Assembly (NCBI RefSeq): GCF_027409185.1
Contig: NC_084475.1
Span: 16,140,130-16,204,129 of the forward strand
From: Cynocephalus volans
Lineage: Eukaryota > Chordata > Mammalia > Dermoptera > Cynocephalidae
Reading direction: 5' to 3'
Length of the DNA: 64,000 nt
Numbering within the stretch: the stretch's first letter is position 1; every line of letters begins with the position of its first letter. Under the pieces are notes generated by a model. That model was not told the origin of the DNA. It saw nothing but the letters and a program-made list of their open reading frames with translations, and did no database searches. Positions 44,305-56,300 of this stretch are shown one piece after another. The position numbers were made by a program, and so were the translations under genes.

Positions 44305-47300
44305 GAACAGTTTGCCGGACAACAGGCGGGCATGGCTGGTGCCCAGCCTGAGTGTGCAGTCTATGGGCAGGACAGCAGGAGGACCAGCTCCTCGGCGCAT
44401 GGCCATGACGGTGCCCAGCCTCGCCCCGTGGTTAGCTGGTGGGAGTCCAGTTGGGAAGGGCCTAAGTGCCCTGAGAACCCCTCCTACCAATCCAAACCCT
44501 TGTCCAACTTGTATTTTGACAAGATTTATCTACGTTTTTTAAGTGTCCAACCCTTTAATCTCACAAGTCTGTCTCTGAGAAGGTCTCCATCCGTTGGGGA
44601 AATACACATAAAAGATACAGACATAGAGTGATCATTATAGAGCTGGGGGGTTTTTGTTTGTTTTTTTATGGTTGTTTTTGGTGGCTGGCTAGTATGGGGA
44701 TCTGAACCCCGTGACCCTAGTGTTACCAGCACCACACTCTCCCAAGTGAGCTAACCAGCCAGCCCTATAGGGCTCTTTTTAAAGGCAAAGAGTTGGAAGC
44801 CATCTAATTGTCCCACACTTGTCATCCATATAAGGGTATTATTGGCATTCATTAAGAATATCTTAAAGAATATTTAAACACATGAGAAGATGTTCACGGT
44901 CTACTTAGATGGGCAAAAAAGTAAGTTACATAATTGCGTACACAGTATAATTCCAGTTTTTTTGGTTTTTGTTTGGTTAGAAGTTTTATTTTATTTTTAT
45001 TGAAATGTATTGATTAGACATATTTGTGGGGTATAGAGTATAGCTCAGTACATGTATACAGCATGTGATGATCAAATCAGGGAAACTACCATGTTCATAA
45101 TTACCAATCCCGTTTTTAAGCAAGTGGATGACGGTGGCTGCGCGGATGCGTGCCTGCCACTCTGCAGGCACAGTCCCGAGGGCAGCTGCCGGGAGCGGAG
45201 CGGCAGCCTCGATGCGGTGCCCGCCTTCCTCCTGATGTCCTTACGCTTTGCTGTGATTTCCAGTGTGCTGTAATTCTTGCATTGTGTACTTTCTAGTTAA
45301 GAGAGATCTATTTTTTAATTATATAAGTAATACATCGTTTTGGAATCCTCTTCTAAAATTAAAACTTTGCAGGTAAAAGGTAAAAGTTTACTTTGCCCCC
45401 CACTTCTGATCCTAATCCCAGAGAGGCCAGTGCCAGTGGTCTGTGGCATGCAGAGACGTACTTAGATAACAGAGGGAGTGTGGGTTTAGTTTGGGGCATA
45501 GAGATGCCCTCGGGGGTCCAGGCAGTTTCCCTCTCCCACTCAGCATCCTTGGTGTTGGCTCTTGGTCTCTCTTGGTCCCGTGCCTGCCACCTCCTGGTTT
45601 TCTGCAGGACCTGTTCTCCTGGCTGCAGCACTTCCAGACTGCATGTCACCATTGCAGACCCGGAGGAGAACAGGTCATTGCTCAAGGACCAGACCAACTC
45701 ACATAAGGAGTTTTGTTTTGTGTGTCTTAAAAACTTCTTTATAATGAGATAAGACCTATTTACGGAGGTGTACGAAACGCGAATGTGTAGATAGAATGAG
45801 CATCCCTGCACCGTCCCCCTTTGCCAGCCCCCAGGAGTCTCCACTGTCCTTCCCAGTCAGGGCTCCCTCCTGCCCCCATGTCGGCTTTTCTGGAATTCAC
45901 TTCCTTGCCTTTCTCTGTAGTTGTACCACCTGCATTTGCATCCTTGGGGTTTTACATACCACTGTCCTGTTCCACACGTTGCCCCCTGCTTCCCCATAAA
46001 ATGTCCTCGCCATCGTCCTGTAGACACCGGCCCATGGAGCACCCAGCACTGCAGAGACAGCCCTATGTGGCTGTGCTGTGCTCCCCATGGACAGCAGTGT
46101 GGGCTCACGGCGCTCCCCTCGCCCAGGTTACCAGAGGAGGCCCGTCACCGGCGGGTGTTTGAGATGGTGGAGGCACTGCAGGAACACCCTCGGGACCCCA
46201 ATCAGATCCTGATCGGCTACAGCCGGGGCCTTGTTGTCATCTGGGACCTGCAGGGCAGCCGTGTGCTCTACCATTTCCTCAGCGGCCAGGTAGGCGGTGC
46301 CCAGGATGGTGTCAGGTGCCGTGTGGCTTTCCCAGGCCTCCACATGGCACATACACCCCCAGTGCCAAGACCTAGGGGTGCAGCAGTGGGACTGCCACCC
46401 TGATCCCAGCCTGCTGCTCTTTCTCCTCCTCCTCCGAAGCAACTGGAGAATGTCTGCTGGCAGCGGGACGGCCGCCTGATTGTCAGCTGCCACTCCGACG
46501 GCAGCTATTGCCAATGGCCTGTGTCCAGTGATGCCCAACAACCGGAGCCCCTTCGTAGCCACGTGCCTTACGGTCAGTGCTTTTCCCACCCAGCGGGGCC
46601 TGGCCCTGCCCTCCCACCTGAGGGCCACCTTTGGTCTTTCCTGGATTCATGCCCAAGTCATAGAAGCGAACCCTGGGGCAGAGAGAGTAAAGGCTTTGTC
46701 CAAAGCCACACAGCGAGTTTTCTGACGCCCAGTGTGGCTTTCTCGGGGAACTGCTCAGAGCAAGACTCACAACAATGTGGCTGTGGGCGCGAGGATTCTG
46801 TGCCCTTGGGAACTAACGTGTGTCTGAGAGTTGGAGGATCTGTTCAAGCTAATTCCTTTTCTTTTAGGCCCCTTTCCTTGCAAAGCTATTACCAAAATCT
46901 TCTGGCTGACCACCAGGCTGGGGTGAGTGTCAGCACTCCGTCTTCTTCCCTTTCCAGAGCCTTCCTGGGGGGCTGGAAAGGCCACTCAGGCATCTGCTTG
47001 GGGAGACAGTGCCTAGTGAACACCTTTGGGTTCCATGTTGGGGTCTTGGCTGCCAGGGAGGGCAGAGAAGGGCCAACTTGCCATTCATGCCTCTGAATGG
47101 CTCCATTCCTGTAAAATTCATTCCTGCTCCTTCCTTGTACCCTCCCGGAGAGGTGATTTCCACAGTGGGTTTCAAACTCTTTCAGTGGCAGCCCCATTTC
47201 TTCAGACAAAATCATGCAGGGAGACCTGATGTATAAGCGGATAGAGGGGGCCTGCTCTGGTTGAAGCAGGAGTGGCTGCAGGGACTAAGCACCCCTGGGC

Positions 47301-50300
47301 TGGATGCTCCCACCTCACCCCCAGGTTGTCCTGGGCTGCTGCCCAGCCCCGCCCCCTCCACCCTGAGACTGGCTTCCCTCCCAGGAGAGGAGGTCCCAGC
47401 ACTGGGACCCAGGACCCCACGCCTGCCACAAAACCTAGTGACTGCCCCAAGTGCTCCAGAAAGTCCCATCTGCCAGCCCAGCCTAGCCTGTGGCAGTCCA
47501 GGCTTGTGCTGGGTGCCCCAGCCCACCCTACTCTCCTGTGCCTGCCAGGTCGTCCTTCACCATCTTCCAGGGCGGCATGCCACGGGCCAGCTACGGGGAC
47601 CGCCACTGCATCTCAGTGGTCCACAACAGCCAGCAGACAGCCTTCGACTTTACCTCCCGTGTCATTGACTTCACTGTCCTTGCTGAGGCAGCCCCTGCAG
47701 CTGGTAGGCGAGCTTCGGGAGCGGGTGTGCAGGGTCAGGTGGCAGGTGCAGGAATGTGGGTGGGTCTACAAATAAAGAGGAGGGGCCTGTACAGCGTTTC
47801 TAAACCTGCCACTGTCCTGGATCGCTTAGCCTCATGGCCCTTCTTGGTGCCACCAAGGCCAGCAGCCCCAACACCTCCCCTTCTCCTCTCCCTCCCTGCC
47901 TTCCTCCCCAGTGGAGACCCAGCCTGTGGCTTCCTTCTAACCGGCTACACCTCCTGTCTGCCCCGAGCCCCCTTTGCCCTTTCCTTTCCCCTTCCTGGGC
48001 TCTGATGGGACTTAGCTTGAAGGGGACAGGTCTACATTTTTGGATTTAACACCCACCTAGCTCAGGCAGAGGGTCTTGGTGTAGACATGGTGAGGCCTCA
48101 GTTCTGAGTGGCAGGAGGTGGCCGTGTGGGGCCAGCACAGCCAGGCAGAACAGCAAAACCATGAGCCGGCCTCATAAACGGGGTGACAGGCAAGACCAGA
48201 AAGGGCTGAGGCCAAAACCTGGAGCAGAGGCCTCTGGGAGCTTTCTGGGAGCAAGGACCTCCTCTCCCCATGACTTGAGGCCTCCAGGTGAGGGAGCCTG
48301 AGCAGGCTGCTCAGGATGCCCTGGTCTGTGTTCTCCTGGCTTTGGAGACCATGGAGGGCGTCTCCAAACCTGCGTTTCCTTCTTTCTCAGACTTTTATCT
48401 CTCCTCATACCCTGGGTGCTGAGGGCTGGGGTCCAGCACGGCTTTTTCCAAACCTCTGTGCCTCCTTGGACAGAGCCTGGGGTCTCCTAGACTGTGGCAA
48501 TCCTGCTGTCCTCAGCTTATTAAAGCATCTGATCCCCAGCAGAGGGGTTGGGAAGGCAGGAGAGATTTGCTGAGCTACGTATTTAAAACCAATGGGTTTT
48601 CTAGAGCAACACATTCCTATGATTGTCCATCTGTGTCCCCAGCCCCCTCACAGCTCCAGTAGGTCAGGATAGGGGTGCATGACGAGGTGCTCCGCTTCTG
48701 GCACAGTGCGGGTGTTCTGAGGTTCTAGTGTAATTGCAGGTTCTGACCAGGCTGTCTTAGGCAGGCTTTCCTATTTAGTGAACAACGACCACGTGCCAGG
48801 CCCTGATCCAGAAACAGGAAGCCGAAGCCCCTGCTCCCATAGGACTTACATTCGCGTGTGGGGAGACAGAGTGGCAGGTGGCAGATAATGTCAGAGGCAA
48901 GAAAAAAGCAAGATCACATGGGGTGGGGGCAGTGCCGATTTAGATGAGGTGGTCAGCGAGGCCTCCCTGATAAGACATATTTGAGTAGACACCGGAATGA
49001 ACTGAGAGAGCGGAGCCAGCCCTGTGGGGACGGCCCCACAGAGACCTGGGTGCAAAGGCTGAGCTGGAGAGCTCATGGCTTGCTCAAGCTGGGGGAGGGT
49101 GACAGGGTGCAGAAGGAAGGAGGGCAGGGGGACTGTGGAATCATGTTGCCCGATCATATAAGGTTGTAAAGGCACAATAAGGACTTTGGGTTTACTCTGA
49201 GAGAGATGAGAACCCCAAGCAGAGGGGCCATGATCTGGCCTCTGTTCACAAGGACCTGTCTGGCTGTGTGTGTGGGGCATCGAGTAGGGAGGCGAAGCTG
49301 GGAGCCCCGGGAGAGTCAAGCACAGGGTGATGGGGCTCAGGCTGCGATGGAAGCAGTGGGCTGGTTGGGTTCAGAATGTTTCTCTGACATTCAGCGTTGA
49401 CTGAGGGTGTAGATCGGGGTCTGCAAACTGTTTCGGTAAAGGGCTGGATAGCGAATGTTTTCTCCATCACAACTATGTAGTTCTGCCGTTGTAGAGAAAA
49501 TGCAGCCCCAGTGTGTCCCAACCGGGCATGTCTGTTCCAGCACAACTCCATTTACACAAAAAGGCTGTGGGCCAGATTTGGCCCCTGGGCTGTGATCTGT
49601 TGACCCTTTTTCCAGGTAGAGCTGAGCAGAGGGCAGGTGTGCATCACAGATGTGACTGCCAGGTGCCCAGGAAGCTTGGAGAAGGCGGGGGAGGGGCCAG
49701 CTTTCGGGTGGGTGGGATCAAGTTTGAAGACTGTTATGTGGAGACATGGAGCAGACAGCTGGAACTCAGAGGAGACATCTGGAGTCATTCACATAGAGGT
49801 GTGTAAATCTGAGGGACCAAATGAGGCCACCCAGGTAGTGAGGGAGGCAGAAGAGAAGAGAAGCATCCGGACACCAGGCTGCAGGGCACCTAAGGCGGGT
49901 CCAGCAAAGAGAGCCAAGGAGCAGTCGGCGAGGTGGGAGCCGGGAGAGGAGCAGAGGGAGAAAAAGTGCTTCAAGCAGGGACATGATCAGCTGTGTGAGG
50001 TCCAGGCCAATGGAGATGGACCCTTGGCAAGAGAATGGCGGCACTGTGGGGATCATGGGTGACCCAAATGAGAAGTTTTTGCCAGGGACAAAAGCCTAAT
50101 TGCAGAGGATTCAAGAGAGAATGGGAGCTGGGGAAGTGGAGGCAGAGAGGAGGGGCCACTTCTAGAGGCTGTACCGGGCAGGGCAGCTGACACGGGCACT
50201 TCCCTGGGCCTGGGGACCGATGTACCAGGCTCTGTAAGCAGAACATGCCAGTCTGTGAGGGGCATACAGCTAGCTGAGGCTTCCAGAACATGCTGACTTC

Positions 50301-53300
50301 GGGAGGAATCAAGTGGTCAGCTGGGCCTCTGCTCTGGGCGATGACCTGAGGGTGGGCTGGCGGTAGTCTTCCCACGTGGACAAGGGCCCATGGCCTCTGG
50401 CGGGCTGGGAGCCGGGGGAGAGCTGCCTGGGCTGGGGAAGAAGGGCACGAGAAGCCAGGTGATGAACAAGAGAGAGGAATTGTCATGTCATTCAGCGCAC
50501 ATTCATTGAGTGCCTCAGTGGGATTGTTGGATGCAGCAAGAAGGTGCCATCCCCTAGTAGCCGGTTGCTGAAGTCCATGCTTGTTGCCTGAGGGAGAGCA
50601 TCAGCAGGTGCATCTGAGCCCGGGCTGTTGGCAGCAAGCGGCGAGAGCAGGCCTCGTGGAGGAGGAACCAGGGAATTCCAGGCAGGCTCACCCGTCCCTG
50701 TGATCCCTGTGCCAGTTAGCTCTCAGCAGCTTGGACACAGAGGCAGGGGTGTTCCCCAGCACCTGCTGTCCTCCTGGAAGTGAAAAGACTTTGCTCCAGC
50801 AGCCAGGAGCAGGGCCTTTCTGGATCTGCAGATTCCCTGGCTCCAACCCTCAAGCATCTGATTCCGTTGGGCCAGGCAAGGGGCAAACCGCTTCATCCTG
50901 GCCCTTGTCCCTTGCCCTCTACCCCCAGCCTTTGACAACCCCTACGCCCTGGTGGTGCTGGCCGAGGAGGAGCTGGTAGTGATCGACCTGCAGACAGCGG
51001 GCTGGCCACCAGTCCAGCTGCCTTACCTGGCCTCCCTGCACTGCTCTGCCATCACCTGCTCCCACCACGTCTCCAACATCCCTCTGAAGCTATGGGAGCG
51101 CATCATTGCCGTGGGCACCCGGCAGAACGCACACTTCTCCACCATGGTAGGTCCAGCCCCCGGCTCCAGCCCTGCCCTGGCTGAGCTCTGCCATGCACTT
51201 ATGGTCTTTCTTTAGGAGTGGCCCATCAATGGTGGCACCAGCCTGGCCCCGGCCCCGCCCCAGAGGGACATGCTGCTCACGGGGTAGGTGACTTTGATGC
51301 CATTCTTCCTCTTCCCAGTGGGATATGTGGGGTGGGAGCAGAGCCCAGAGGGGGCGTGCCAGCCCCTGGGCACCCTTGCCCGCATGCCTCTCACAGTGGG
51401 CAGGCGGGCTCTGCCCACAGGCACGAGGACGGCACGGTGCGGTTCTGGGATGCCTCGGGCGTCTGCTTGCGGCTGCTCTACAAACTCAGCACGGTGCGGG
51501 TGTTCCTCACCGATACAGACCCCAGCGAGAACCTCAATGCCCAGGGCGAGGACGAGTGGCCCCCCCTCCGCAAGGTGAAGCTAGGAGCCTGGGACCCAGG
51601 GGGTTCAGAGACAGGCCGGGTGCCATCAGGTATCAGTGGGGGAGGTGGGGCCGGCCAAGATGGCAGTAGTATGGAGACAGGCTAGGTTTGGCCCTGTGGC
51701 CATTCACATAGCTCCTCTCCCTTGGCAGGTGGGCTCCTTCGACCCCTACAGTGATGATCCCCGGCTGGGCATCCAGAAGATTTTCCTCTGCAAATACAGC
51801 GGCTACCTGGCTGTGGCAGGCACTGCAGGGCAGGTAGCAGGCTAGACAGGGGGTGGGGACAGGGGGAGGAGTGGTCGGGTGACCTTCGGCAGCATTCAGG
51901 CCTGAGTTTTCTTCTCAGGATTGTGGGGGCAGCAGGGACAGAAACCACTCACCTGAGCCACTTCCTGATGGTGTCACCAGGAGCACATTGTCATTTTGCG
52001 CTTTTCCCAGTGGGTGGAGGTTGTTTGATCCCCTTAAAGAGAAGTCCTGGGATGGTTGTTCTTCCTCCAGAAATAAGAGTGAAGTGCCAGGGTTGGCCAG
52101 AGACCTCTGGCCCTGCTTGGGCATTGGGCCTTGGCATGGGTATTGAGTCCTTTGCTGTCCCCACCGTGAGGTCTCACTGTCCTTTGGTGCCTGGGGCTTG
52201 CTGAGCCAGTCTGCACCCTGTCCAGGTGCTGGTGCTGGAGCTGAATGACGAGGCAGCAGAGCACGCCGTGGAGCAGATTGAGGCTGACCTCCTGCAAGAC
52301 CAGGAGGGCTACCGCTGGAAGGGGCACGAGCGCCTGGCTGCCCGCCCCGGTCCTGTGCATTTCGAGCCCGGCTTCCAGCCCTTCGTGTTGGTGCAGTGCC
52401 AGCCCCCGGCTGTGGTCACCTCCTTGGCCCTGCACTCGGAGTGGCGGCTCGTGGCCTTTGGCACCAGCCACGGCTTTGGCCTCTTTGACCACCAGCAGCG
52501 GCGGCAGGTCTTTGTCAAGTGAGCAGGATGGCCGGGGCCCAGGTCTGGGGTTGGGGCCGGTGAGGACCCCTGGGCCCTGGCAGCACTGATGGACCGACAA
52601 CCCCCCAGGTGCACGCTGCACCCCAGCGACCAGCTAGCCTTGGAGGGCCCGCTGTCCCGTGTGAAGTCCCTCAAGAAGTCCCTGCGCCAGTCATTCCGCC
52701 GGATGCGCCGCAGCAGGGCGTCCAACCGGAAGCGGCGGCCAGCTGGCCCCCCAGGAGAGGTGAGGCCCAAGGCTGGCCTTGAGTCCAGGGCAAGCTCGGA
52801 GCAGCCAGTGGCAGGGCTGTACTATCCCTCCCTCCTGGGCTGGTGGAGCTACAAGCACAGGCTTTGGGTCCAGGCCTCATGGGATCACCACGTGCTGAGT
52901 GATCTCTGATATAGCACACTGATTCTCTGTGCCTCAGCTTCCTCAAGGGTGAAAGGCGATCATTGTAATACTTACCTTAGAGGTAAGTCTCCAGTAGATA
53001 TTAGTGATTTTCTTATTCTGCCCCTCTGTCCCTATAACGTGCCCTCAGAGGCCAGGCAGGCTCCCCTGGGCACCTCCCACTTGGACAAGGCCCCCTTGCA
53101 CCCAGGGCAGGCAAGTGATTGGCATGGGTGTGACCAGCCTTCCCCTGGAAGGATCAGCACTGAGCAAACTGATGCCCCCAGGGAGGGGAGGCTAGAGCCC
53201 ACCCTCAGGCCCAGCCCAACCCACTGCAGGTGCAGGAGGGGAGCGCCAAGGCGGAGCGGACGGGCCTGCAGAACATGGAGCTGGCGCCCGTGCAGCGCAA

Positions 53301-56300
53301 GATTGAGGCCCGCTCAGCGGAGGACTCCTTCACAGGCTTTGTCCGGACCCTCTACTTTGCCGACACCTACCTTAGGGACAGTGAGTGTCGACCCGTGGTG
53401 GAGGTGGGACAGGAGGGCACCCCCGGCATGAGGGCCTGTCGTAGGCTGCTACCCACCTGGCTCATGGGACCCTAAGAGGGGGTTTCCCCTCATGAGCAGG
53501 GGCAGACTAGAGCCCCCCTGGCTGCCTCTTTCCCTCCCCTGCCTGGGTCTCTGGATCAGGTTGCTCTGACTTTATACTTAGGCTCCCCCACACTCTAGAA
53601 GCATGGCCTTGGACACATCACTTACCTTTCTAGGCCTCAGCTTCCCCCTCTATAAAATGGGGAGATGGTAGCTTCCTACTTTCTTCTGGCTGTGAGGACT
53701 GGGGATGACACAGTGCCACTGGCACCCAGTGGGCATGCAGAAGTGCCACTCCTTGGCTGTTTCCCTGCCACTGGGTGGGGGCTGTCCAGTGTTTTATCTC
53801 AGTGAGGGCTGAGCTGTCCTAGGATCAGGATCATCTGTGTGTGGGACCCCAAGTGATTGTCAGAGAGAGCGAGCTGTCCCAGCCTTTCCTTCGAGGTATG
53901 CAGGGCCCAAAGTGTGTCCATTTTACAGAGGAAGAAACTGAGGCTTGGGCCGGCCCGTGGCTCACTCGGTAGAGTGCAGTGCTGATAACACCAAGGCCAC
54001 GGGTTCGGATCCTATATAGGGATGGCCGGTTGGCTCACTGGCTGAGCGTGGTGCTGACAACACCAAGCCAAGGGTTGAGATTCCCTTACCGGTCATCTTT
54101 TTAAAAAAAAAAAAAAAAGAAAGAAAGAAACTGAGGCTTAAAGAGGTTTGCCGACTTGACTTTGGAGTCACACAGGTAGTCAGTGCTGAGGCTGGGATGG
54201 AAGCTCAGGCTGCCCAGCTACACCGACTCCCAGCGCCAGTGCCAGGGGTGAGATACCCAAACCTTTACCACTTGGCAGGCTCCCGCCACTGCCCCTCGCT
54301 GTGGGCTGGCACCAATGGGGGTACCGTCTACGCCTTTGCCCTGCGCGTGCCCCCTGCTGAGCGGAGAATGGATGAGCTGGTGCGGGCAGAGCAGGGTGAG
54401 TGCTAGACGGGAAGAGGGGGGGTGCTTGATCTGCCAAGACTGGAGTGGGTGCTGTCTCCTGCCTCATCGCCTACCCTCAGCTTTGCTGTTGCCTCCTTCT
54501 GGCAGCCAAGGAGATCCAGCTGATGCACCGAGCACCCGTAGTGGGCATCCTGGTGCTGGACGGACACAGCGTCCCCCTTCCCGAGCCCCTGGAAGTGGCC
54601 CATGACCTGTCAAAGAGCCCAGACATGCAGGGGAGCCACCAGCTGCTTGTCGTGTCAGAAGAGCAGTTCAAGGTGCCACATGGGTAGTGGCGGATCCCCC
54701 AGGGACTCAGACCCTGGGCACAAATATTGATGGCTGATTTGTGATTCAAAGTTTTGTTTGAAGTTGGTGTCTGAGGAGCTGTGGAGGCATAGAAAAGACG
54801 GGGAGGGGTCTTGTGTGGCATCCCTGGGCCCTAGGGTCAGAGGTGGGGACACTGAGGCAGGACCTGTGTCTGTGGAAAAGAGAGGAAGTCCAGACCTGGA
54901 AGCCAGTGACCTGGGCATCCTCCCAGTCCGAGTGCAGCGTCTGAGAGCTGGGGGAGCGCTAACACGGAGCAGGGTGGTGGGCAGGGGCCCAGCGGCAGTG
55001 TAGCCGGAGAACTGTGGTCTGGCTGCGGGCGGGACTGGCTGCCTCTTCCCGCAGGTGTTCACGCTGCCCAAGGTCAGTGCCAAGCTGAAGCTGAAGCTGA
55101 CGGCCCTGGAGGGTTCGCGGGTGCGGCGGGTCGGCGTGGCGCACTTCAGCAGCTGTCGAGCCGAGGACTACGGGGAGCACCACCTGGCGGTCCTCACCAA
55201 CCTGGGTGACATCCAGGTGGTCTCGCTGCCCCTGCTCAAGCCCCAGGTACGCTACAGCTGCATCCGCCGGGAGGATGTCAGCGGCATCGCTTCCTGCGTC
55301 TTCACCAAATACGGCCAAGGTATGCAGGTGTGGGGGCTCCTGGCCACTGCCAGGGGTGCTGCGGTCACAGCTAGGCTGGACCGGCCTCAGATGGAGAACG
55401 CGAGGGAGGCTCTGGCCTTTCATTCCCCCCTGGGAGGGAAGTCTCCCCGGCAGCTGCAGGGCCAGGAGCCCTGGGCTGCCCTCACCTGCCAGGCTTTTCC
55501 TCCACTCCCCAGGTTTCTACCTGATCTCACCCTCGGAGTTTGAGCGCTTCTCTCTCTCCACCAAGTGGCTGGTTGAGCCCCGGTGCTTGGTGGATTCAGC
55601 AGAAAGGAAGAACCACAGATGCCCGGGCAACGGGGCAGGCTCTGAGAAGGCCTTGGGCAGAGCCAGGTGGGTGAAAGGGCAGGAGGCCCTTCCCCAGCCT
55701 CTCCCTCCCCTGCCCTCTCTGAGACACCCTGAGGCACCCACTGCTGACTGGCCAGAGTCCCTGCCCCTAAGCCCAGCCCCCTCCCAGGCTCTGGCTCTTT
55801 GCACCTCTTCATATGCCCCTCCTTCCCGTGCAAGCTGCCAGTTCAAGCCAGGGCTCAGTTTACCTTCCAGGCCCCTTGCTCAGGGCAGGCCAGGCCAGCT
55901 GACCTCATTTATTTATCATGCGACCAGGGCTTTCAGAGCCAGGGCGGGGAGCCCAGTGGTCCTCGGTTCTCACTGTCTCTCCCCCCACAGGAACTCAGGG
56001 AGCCAGAGTGATGGAGAGGGTAAGACAGGCCTTGGGGCCAGCTGCCTGGGGGCAGACCTGGGAGGGTAGGGAGGGAAGGGGACCCCAGCTGAGCAGGTAG
56101 TGTTTGGGCTAGGAATAGAAAGAGCATTCCTTCCAGCCCTGGGCTTTTAGCACCCCATCTCAGTAAGGAGCAAGCTGGGCCGAAGACGGCCTGGGGCTCG
56201 CCTCACCTGGCCCTCTCCCTTCCAGAGAAGAAGCCCGGCCCGGTGATGGAGCATGCCCTGCTCAGTGATGAGAGTGAGTCGAGGCAGGGGTTGGCCTGAG

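Larger units (their letters stand above)
43261..46126 (+). other. LLGL2 intron with L1 and SINE insertions
   Basis: It contains a young dimeric SINE (44120-44297), an L1-like 3' part on plus interrupted by a monomeric SINE (44645-44767), an L1 tail on minus (44985-45110) and an unexplained GC-rich patch (45122-45240). The last 0.4 kb before the acceptor at 46126 looks like an old L1-type fragment. Confidence 0.6.
47704..50928 (+). other. LLGL2 intron carrying a split L2
   Basis: Most of the right half is L2 in minus orientation (about 48765-49400 and 49615-50110), split by a hAT-type DNA transposon at 49410-49612. The left part is GC-rich intronic DNA without a recognised feature. Confidence 0.55.
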
